This document shows, in pieces, positions 57,604-64,000 of a stretch of 64,000 bases of DNA. The stretch covers positions 69,734,144 through 69,798,143 of the forward strand of contig NC_077244.1 in assembly GCF_947179165.1 (NCBI RefSeq), written 5' to 3'. The notes under the pieces were generated by a model, which had not been told where the DNA came from, made no database searches, and saw only the letters and a list, made by a program, of their open reading frames with translations. A program made the position numbers and the translations under genes. The stretch is from Solanum dulcamara. Lineage: Eukaryota; Streptophyta; Magnoliopsida; Solanales; Solanaceae. Position 1 is the stretch's first letter. Each line of letters begins with the position of its first letter.

Positions 57604-58686
57604 AAAGGTGTTTCATTTTCTTTCTCAAAAAGAATTTCCATATTTCTCAACTTCCCATGTTTCATGATGTGATGAATGAGGATGAATGCATCAAAACACA
57701 TATGCATGGAAGTAATAATCAACTCACATGTGGTATAATGTTCAAAGTTCTCAAAACTTAACCTACACATGATATTCACCCTCAATAAATAGTAACGGGA
57801 AGAACACACTTTCATTTAAATATTCACCCCTTTCTCAATAATATTTCAATACTCAAGTATGCTCAAAACCCCCAACTCAATCTCTCAGGCGGCATCACAA
57901 GTCAAATAATATACTCAAGCCTCTCTCTTAGGCAAATCATAATTCACATGCTCTCAAAGCAAATAAGATAACAAATAAGGCCCCCACACGGGCTATGTAA
58001 TACAAATAAACCCCGTCACGGCAACACATTAATAAATAAGCCTCCACACGGACATCATAATATATATAACATTCTCAACTCATACTACAACCCCATCCCA
58101 AAGTCTATAACATATGAATGATTAATTACCCCATCTCAATCTCAAAGAAAGATAGCCAAACCTACCTCAATTGCCGAAACCGCACTCGAATACCTCCACC
58201 GGACAAGTAACTCTCGAATTCAGCGCTCGGAATGACAACCCACTATCAACAATGAAACATACACGTCACAAGGAGTCCAATGACACCCATATTGATAGAT
58301 TTCGGAACCGGGGGTAAAATGGTCCAAAAATTAACTATTTTCGAAAAGGGTCAAATCTGTAAATTTATTGAACAATCCCATTCTATTGGTAATAAGGAAC
58401 TCATGGTTGAAAAATCCATAAAAATAGAGCTCAAAACGAGTTGGAAATCACAATTTTCCTTAAATTCGGATTAGGGAAGAAACAAGGATTTTTGGGGTTT
58501 GAAACTAAAATTTAAGAGTTAAAATCGTCAAAAACTTAATGAAAAAGGAAGGTTTTAGGTCAAAAATCACTTACCCAACACTTTGCCTCGAAAATCTCTT
58601 CTCAAATCACCTCAAGGAGTTCAAGAACTCAAACAAATGTTGAAAAATATTGAAATGAGAAGAAAGGGGCATTTTCTGCCCAAAAA

Positions 58687-58734
58687 GTTACTGTTCACGC
58701 GTGTTACTGTTCACGCGTGTTACTGTTCACGCGT
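58687..58734. repeat. 16-bp x3 tandem repeat near the LTR end
   Basis: GTTACTGTTCACGCGT repeated exactly three times at 58687, 58703 and 58719, about 40 bp from the LTR border. Confidence 0.93.
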
Positions 58735-58786
58735 GTTTTGTACAAATTTACGAAAATCACCCTCAAGGTCATTACAATATCCACCA

Positions 58787-61700
58787 CTAAAAAGGATGTT
58801 CGTCCTCGAACATAAGATAAAATAAAGTACCTGGGGTCTCAAAAAGCTGAGGGTATCGAGCCTGCATATCAGACTCTAACTCCCAAGTCGCCTCCTCAGC
58901 AGGCCGATGCTGCCACTGCACCTTGACCGAAGCGACCTCCTTGGTCCTGAGTCTACGAAGCCGCCTATCTAGAATAACTGTCGGCTCCTCCTCATAAGTC
59001 AAATCCGGACTCAACTCTACCGCATCATAAGAAATCACATGAGACTCATCCGGTATGTACTTGCGAAGCATGGAAACATGAAACACCGGATGGACAGCTG
59101 ACAATTTAGGGGGTAAGGCCAACTTATACGCCACTCCACCTACTCTCCTCAGGATTTCAAACGGGCCAACAAACCTTGGGCTAAGCTTGCCCTTCTTTCC
59201 GAACCTCATCACACCCTTCATGGGCGATATTTTAAGCCACACGCAATCACCCACCATGAACTCTAAGGGACGAACCCTCCTATCAGCATAACTCTTCTGA
59301 CGACTCTGAGCTGTCAATAGTCGACCCTGAATCAAACGTACCCGCTCCACAGCATCCCTAAGTAAGTCAGTATCCAATGCATCAACCGCAACAGAATCAA
59401 ACCATCCAATGGGTGATCGACACCTACGACCATACAATGCCTCAAATGGTGCCATTTGAATGCTGGAGTGATAACTGTTATTATAGGCAAACTCTGCTAA
59501 GGGCAAGTGTTGGTCCCATCGGGCACCAAAATCAATCACACAGGCCCTAAGCATATCCTCCAACACCTGAATAGTCCGTTCAGACTGACCATCGGTTTGG
59601 GGATGAAATGCTGAACTCATCTCTAGTCGCGTACCCAAACCACGCTGTAATGCCTTCCAAAAGTGAGAGGTGAACACTGAACCCCGATCCGATACAATAG
59701 AGATAGGCACCCCATGCAGCCTAACAATCTCACGAAGATAGATCCTAGCTAACTGATCCGCCTTGTAGCTAGTCTTCACCGGAAGGAAATGGGCTGATTT
59801 GGTCAATCGATCCACAATCACCCAGACAGAGTCATACTTACCCAATGCCATGGGTAATCCAGACACGAAGTCCATAGTGATACGCTCCCATTTCCACTCA
59901 GGAATGGGCATCCTTTGCATAGGACCACCCGGTTTCTGATGCTCATACTTCACTTGTTGGCAATTTAGACACTTAGCCACAAAATCAATAATGTCTCTCT
60001 TCATGCCACACCACCAATAATGTTGTTTCAAGTCATGAAACATCTTTGCCACTCCCGGGTGAATCGAATACTTGGAACAATGAGCCTCCTCTAATATCAT
60101 ACGTACCCATTCACTAACCTTGGGCACACAAATGCGACCATTAATCCTCAAAACTCCTTCCTGATCAAGAGAGGCTGATTTTGCTTCACCACTCAACACT
60201 TTGTCTCGAATGGCCCTCAACTTTTCATCTTCAAACTGGTGTGTACGAATCTGGTCCATCAAAGTAGACCTAGCCTCCACAAATGCCAAAATACCATGAT
60301 GTGTAGAAATATCCAGTCGGACCAACTGTCTAGCCAATGACTGAACCTCCAACGCCAAAGGCCTCTCCACAGCCTTAAGAAAGGCCAAACTACCCATGCT
60401 AGATGCTTTGCGACTCAGGGCATCCGCTACCACATTAGCTTTGCCCGGATGATAAAGTATGGTAATGTCATAGTCTTTCAATAACTCTAACCACCTACGC
60501 TGCCGCATGTTCAGATTCGGCTGAGAAAAGATATACTTAAGGCTACGGTGGTCAGTATAGACCTCGCAATGCACTCCATAGAGATAATGCCTCCACAACT
60601 TCAGAACAAACACCACTGCTGCTAACTCTAAGTCGTGGGTAGGATAGTTCTTCTCATGTACCTTCAACTGTCGAGAAGCATAAGCTATAACTCTACCTTT
60701 TTGCATCAATACACCACCCAAGCCGACTCCCGAAGCATCACAAAACACAATAAATGCCACGCCCTCCTCGGGTAAGGCTAGAATAGGTGCTGAAGTCAAT
60801 AATTCCTTGAGCTTTTGAAAGCTCGCCTCACACTCATCAGTCCACTGAAATGCCACGGTCTTTTGAGTTAGCCTAGTCAATGGGGCTGCAATAGAAGAGA
60901 ATCCTTGAACAAACCGACGATAGTAGCCTGCCAACCCAATAAAACTCCGAATCTCGGTAACCGAAGTAGGCCTAACCCAATCACGAACCGCTGCAACTTT
61001 GGCTGGATCAACCATAATACCATCCTTGGTCACTATATGACCCAAGAATGTCACGGACTCAAGCCAAAACTCACATTTGGAGAATTTTGCATACAACTTC
61101 TCCTCTCTCAATCTCTGAAGGACTGTCCTCAGATGCCTAACATGATCCGCCTCATTCTTGGAATAAACCAAGATGTCATCAATAAACACAATCACAAACG
61201 AGTCCAAATAAGGTCGAAATACCCGGTTCATCAACTCCATAAAAGCAGCCGGGGCATTAGTCAACCCGAAGGACATAACCACAAACTCATAATGCCCATA
61301 ACGAGTCCTGAATGCAGTCTTCGGGATGTCAGATTCTCGAACTCTCAACTGATGGTAACCCGACCTCAAATCAATCTTTGAGAACACCGATGCACCTTGA
61401 AGCTGGTCAAATAAATCATCAATGCGAGGGAGAGGATACTTGTTCTTGATAGTGACTTTGTTCAACTGTCGATAGTCAATACACATCCTCATAGTACCAT
61501 CTTTCTTCTTCACAAATAAAACCGGTGCACCCCACGGTGATACACTAGGTCTAATAAACCCTTTCTTCAATAAATCTTCCAATTGTTCTTTCAACTCTTT
61601 CAATTCTGCCGGAGCCATCCGATAAGGAGAAATAGAGATGGGTTTAGTGTCATGCTCCAAATCAATCACAAAATCGATATCACGATCAGGAGGAACTCCC

Positions 61701-63694
61701 GGCAAGTCTGTAGGAAATACATCCATAAACTCTCTCACCACCCTCGTAGTCTCTATATGAGATGACTCCGTGGTGAGATCACGTACATGAGCCAAATAAG
61801 ACAAACAACCCTTATCCATCAAGCGACGAGCACGAATATAAGATATCACCCCCTTAGGGTATGAACTCGGATTACCCTTCCATACTAAGCTAGGTAAACC
61901 GGGATAAGCTAAGGTCACGGTCTTTGCATAACAATCTAATATAGCATGATAAGGAGATAACCAGTCCATACCCAGTATCACATCAAAATCAAGCATGTCT
62001 AATAAAATCAAGTCTGCACGGGTCTCTCTACCCGAAAATATCACCAAACATCCCTTGTATACCCGATCCACTACTAAAGATTCACCTATTGGGGTAGAAA
62101 TAGTAATAGGCACAATAAGGGACTCACTCACATAATCAATACCCACATCAAAATAATTCGACACATAAGAATAGGTAGACCCTGGGTCAAATAATACTGA
62201 AGCAGAACGATGGCAAACTGGAACAATACCTGTAATAACTGCATCAGAGGCTTCTGCCTCATATCTACCCGGTATAGCATAGCATAACTGACGGTCACCC
62301 TTAGCCTGCGAACCACCACGAGCACCACCTCGTACTCTACCCCTAGCACCATGGGTGCCACCTCTAGTATTCTGCGAAGAACCTCGAATAGTTGGAGCAT
62401 CTATAGAATGAACAACTGGTGCCCCAGGCCGTCCATTAGAAGGAGCACGTTTGGGGCAATCTTGGGCCTTATGCCCAAACTCATCACACACATAACAACC
62501 TCGAGGACCTGAACTCCGTGGGGAATAACTAGAATTGTCAAAACGACCTCCGGAGCTCGAAGAACCCTGAATAGCTGCCTGGACTGGTCTGCCCTGATAA
62601 CCATGGGTTCCTGAACCCGAATATTCTCTACCCTTGGAGGAATGATCGCTGAATTGACCCTGCCGACGGAACCTCTTGGCCCCGCCCTGTGTAGCACGTC
62701 GGATACTCTCTATCATCCTGGCATGATCAATAATACTCTGAAATGTACCCCCAGACAATACAAGAGAGGCTGTAGCCTCCTGGAGATAACCGGCGAATCC
62801 CTTCACTAGTTTGCGAATCCGCTCGAATTCGGTGGGAATACTCGACATAGCATAACGAGATAACTCATGGAAGCGAGTCTCGTACTCAGATACAGATAAG
62901 GAGCCCTGCTCCAGTCTGTCAAACTCATCCCTACGCTGATCACGAAGGCTATATGGCACAAATCTCTCAAGGAACACCTCAGTAAACTGTTCCCAACTCA
63001 TCATAGGAGAACCAATAGGTCTACGAGCAAGAACTGACCTCCACCATTCTTTGGCCACTCCCGCAAATTGATATGAAGTGTAAGCAACTCCATGTGCCTC
63101 TAAAATGCCTAGGTTGAACAACCTATCTTGACACTCAGTCAAAAAGTCATAGGCTTTCTCTCCGGCTTTACCATCAAACCTTGGAGGTGCCAATCGAACG
63201 AACCTCTCAAAACTCTTCTGCTCAGCTACCGACATGGCAGCATTAGCAGAAACTGGCGGAGCTGCAAATCTCGGAGGTGCAATAGAAGGCATTGAAGATG
63301 AACCAGGAGTCTGAAATCCTACACTAGGCCCCTGAACTGGCGGTGTAGCACCAACTGTGATAGGAGAACCTATAGTACCTGAAATAATACCAGAGGTAGG
63401 AGCACCATCCAGTCTAGCCAATAATCGAACCAATAGCTCTTGAAGCATCGGAGTACTATCGGGAACCACAGGAGGCTGGGATGGCCTCTCCTCCTCAGTC
63501 TTCTGCTCTAAGTCATCCTCATGCTCATACATGGGCTCAGGTGATAGCTCTCTAGCTCGTCCACGAGCAGGTGCCGCTCCCCTTGCTCGGCCTCGTCCCC
63601 TGACTCCACCACGTCCTCTACCTCGCCCGCGTACTGGGGCTTGAGCAGCAGGTGCAGCCTCACCCTCAGTAATTGTGGCTCTAGTCCTCACCAT
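58787..63694 (-). CDS. Intact Gag-Pol polyprotein of a Tekay-like chromovirus
   Basis: 1635 residues in a single open frame. In order: Arg/Gly-rich N-terminus (20-48), retrotransposon gag domain (about 160-320), CCHC knuckle [14 protein letters not shown] (400-413), aspartic protease with FDPGST (502-507), reverse transcriptase (about 690-890; catalytic FIDD 837-840), RNase H (FCDASG, Asp986), integrase with HHCC finger (His1205, His1212, Cys1242, Cys1245) and DDE triad (Asp1275, Asp1336, Glu1372), and a C-terminal chromodomain-like end (about 1575-1625; [14 protein letters not shown]). No stop or frameshift and all catalytic residues present, so it may be able to transpose. The start MVRTRA is the usual start for this family. 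The stop codon lies only 10 bp from the 3' LTR. Cytoplasmic virus-like particle and integration roles are known for the family. Confidence 0.93.
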   Translation of the reverse strand: MVRTRATITEGEAAPAAQAPVRGRGRGRGGVRGRGRARGAAPARGRARELSPEPMYEHEDDLEQKTEEERPSQPPVVPDSTPMLQELLVRLLARLDGAPTSGIISGTIGSPITVGATPPVQGPSVGFQTPGSSSMPSIAPPRFAAPPVSANAAMSVAEQKSFERFVRLAPPRFDGKAGEKAYDFLTECQDRLFNLGILEAHGVAYTSYQFAGVAKEWWRSVLARRPIGSPMMSWEQFTEVFLERFVPYSLRDQRRDEFDRLEQGSLSVSEYETRFHELSRYAMSSIPTEFERIRKLVKGFAGYLQEATASLVLSGGTFQSIIDHARMIESIRRATQGGAKRFRRQGQFSDHSSKGREYSGSGTHGYQGRPVQAAIQGSSSSGGRFDNSSYSPRSSGPRGCYVCDEFGHKAQDCPKRAPSNGRPGAPVVHSIDAPTIRGSSQNTRGGTHGARGRVRGGARGGSQAKGDRQLCYAIPGRYEAEASDAVITGIVPVCHRSASVLFDPGSTYSYVSNYFDVGIDYVSESLIVPITISTPIGESLVVDRVYKGCLVIFSGRETRADLILLDMLDFDVILGMDWLSPYHAILDCYAKTVTLAYPGLPSLVWKGNPSSYPKGVISYIRARRLMDKGCLSYLAHVRDLTTESSHIETTRVVREFMDVFPTDLPGVPPDRDIDFVIDLEHDTKPISISPYRMAPAELKELKEQLEDLLKKGFIRPSVSPWGAPVLFVKKKDGTMRMCIDYRQLNKVTIKNKYPLPRIDDLFDQLQGASVFSKIDLRSGYHQLRVRESDIPKTAFRTRYGHYEFVVMSFGLTNAPAAFMELMNRVFRPYLDSFVIVFIDDILVYSKNEADHVRHLRTVLQRLREEKLYAKFSKCEFWLESVTFLGHIVTKDGIMVDPAKVAAVRDWVRPTSVTEIRSFIGLAGYYRRFVQGFSSIAAPLTRLTQKTVAFQWTDECEASFQKLKELLTSAPILALPEEGVAFIVFCDASGVGLGGVLMQKGRVIAYASRQLKVHEKNYPTHDLELAAVVFVLKLWRHYLYGVHCEVYTDHRSLKYIFSQPNLNMRQRRWLELLKDYDITILYHPGKANVVADALSRKASSMGSLAFLKAVERPLALEVQSLARQLVRLDISTHHGILAFVEARSTLMDQIRTHQFEDEKLRAIRDKVLSGEAKSASLDQEGVLRINGRICVPKVSEWVRMILEEAHCSKYSIHPGVAKMFHDLKQHYWWCGMKRDIIDFVAKCLNCQQVKYEHQKPGGPMQRMPIPEWKWERITMDFVSGLPMALGKYDSVWVIVDRLTKSAHFLPVKTSYKADQLARIYLREIVRLHGVPISIVSDRGSVFTSHFWKALQRGLGTRLEMSSAFHPQTDGQSERTIQVLEDMLRACVIDFGARWDQHLPLAEFAYNNSYHSSIQMAPFEALYGRRCRSPIGWFDSVAVDALDTDLLRDAVERVRLIQGRLLTAQSRQKSYADRRVRPLEFMVGDCVWLKISPMKGVMRFGKKGKLSPRFVGPFEILRRVGGVAYKLALPPKLSAVHPVFHVSMLRKYIPDESHVISYDAVELSPDLTYEEEPTVILDRRLRRLRTKEVASVKVQWQHRPAEEATWELESDMQARYPQLFETPGTLFYLMFEDEHPF

Positions 63695-63900
63695 CTGCGC
63701 AGAAGGAATAGATCAGAGGTATACAACACTTGATATGAATAAATCGCACGAAGGGAGTAAAAAGAAAGAAATTCTCCTATTAAGTATCTTGTAGCCTCTC
63801 GAAGATAAGTACGGACGTCTACGTACCGATCCGCAAGACTCTACTAGACACCCTGCTCTTTAACTTATAAGACCGGTGAACCTAGTGCTCTGATACCAAT
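63695..63900 (-). other. Primer-binding site and leader of the Gypsy element
   Basis: Next to the right LTR the minus strand reads ATTGGTATCAGAGCAC, complementary to the 3' end of initiator tRNA-Met, the usual primer for Tekay elements. About 200 bp of leader follow, with no long open frame, before the polyprotein ATG. Confidence 0.85.
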
Positions 63901-64000
63901 TGTCACGACCCAAAAACTGAGGTCATGATGGCACACATCTCAAAACCCAATCTGATGTGTAACCCTAAAAATAAAATTCATACAAGACTTCCAAAGAGGA
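63901..64000 (-). repeat. Partial 5' LTR of the Gypsy element
   Basis: The first 100 bp in plus reading, TGTCACGACCCAAAAACTG onward, identical to 56691-56790. The rest lies beyond the window. Confidence 0.95.

Larger units (their letters stand above)
56691..58776 (-). repeat. LTR (3' LTR) of the Tekay-like element
   Basis: 2,086 bp, TGTCACGACCC ... AAGGTCATTACA in plus reading. Contains a 67-bp tandem duplication (57470-57603) and a 16-bp triple repeat (58687-58734). Open frames around 57,300-57,670 come from the internal repeats and are not genes. Confidence 0.92.
56691..64000 (-). mobile_element. Young Tekay-like Ty3/Gypsy retrotransposon (chromovirus), right LTR cut by window end
   Basis: Structure on the minus strand: 5' LTR (63901 onward, only 100 bp visible), tRNA-Met primer site (TGGTATCAGAGCAC, reverse complement of 63886-63899), a roughly 200-bp leader, one intact polyprotein gene, a short purine-rich stretch and the 3' LTR (56691-58776). 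The visible 100 bp of the right LTR are identical to the left one, which suggests recent insertion. It is nested in the Copia integrase gene. The target duplication can only be seen on the left (ACAAT). Confidence 0.92.

Noticed and set aside
57300..57672. Three overlapping 100-residue frames
   Set aside because: They come from a 67-bp tandem repeat inside the Gypsy LTR; open in several frames at once.
60905..61765. Plus-strand open frames opposite the Gypsy polyprotein
   Set aside because: Antisense shadows of the intact polyprotein gene.

Overview
The window is plant nuclear DNA, most likely from a Solanaceae species. It is AT-rich, has long introns with GT-AG borders, and is full of retroelements: Solanaceae-type tRNA SINEs, RTE LINEs ending in (TTG)n, Copia and Tekay-like Gypsy LTR elements, Stowaway and hAT MITEs. 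The family assignment is an inference from the repeat types and gene style; I cannot name the species.

Layout. (1) 1-4.9 kb: intergenic DNA around an intronless C2H2 zinc-finger repressor gene of the ZFP/KNUCKLES type (minus strand, 3035-3667). (2) 4.9-10.9 kb: gene-poor, with a decayed autonomous hAT transposon and smaller repeats. (3) 10.9-15.1 kb: a five-coding-exon gene for a divergent 60S ribosomal protein L7, with a 5'UTR intron and telo-box plus site II promoter motifs. (4) 17.9-18.8 kb: an intronless CAF1 deadenylase gene (minus). (5) 20.4-22.8 kb: a broken, intron-bearing SDF2-like (MIR domain) pseudogene on the minus strand. (6) 24.2-41.5 kb and 43.7-52.9 kb: two tandem copies of a PDS5-C-like cohesin cofactor gene with HEAT repeats, a charged linker and two Tudor modules. 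(7) 54.7-64 kb: a truncated Copia element invaded by a nearly complete, very young Tekay-like Gypsy element with an intact 1635-residue polyprotein (minus); its second LTR runs off the window.

The most informative part is 22.6-53.6 kb. A segment holding the 5' end of the SDF2 gene and the whole divergent PDS5-like gene was duplicated in tandem. The junction near 42,266 can be read directly. Copy A later gained a Copia element (with a Gypsy solo LTR nested in it) and a 436-bp hAT element with a perfect 8-bp target duplication. Copy B keeps the empty sites for both, gained its own 1,084-bp solo LTR with a perfect 5-bp target duplication, and lost about 2.3 kb that removes two exons (654 nt, in frame). 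Within each gene the three-exon Tudor block is itself a tandem duplication, and a relic of another duplicated exon is still visible in copy A. The layers give a relative history: Tudor-block duplication, then LINE/MITE insertions, then gene duplication, then copy-specific insertions and exon loss.

The working genes are housekeeping or regulatory: translation (RPL7), mRNA deadenylation (CAF1), transcriptional repression (ZFP) and chromatin/cohesion (PDS5-like). They do not form one pathway. I see no CRISPR array, prokaryotic operon or viral locus.
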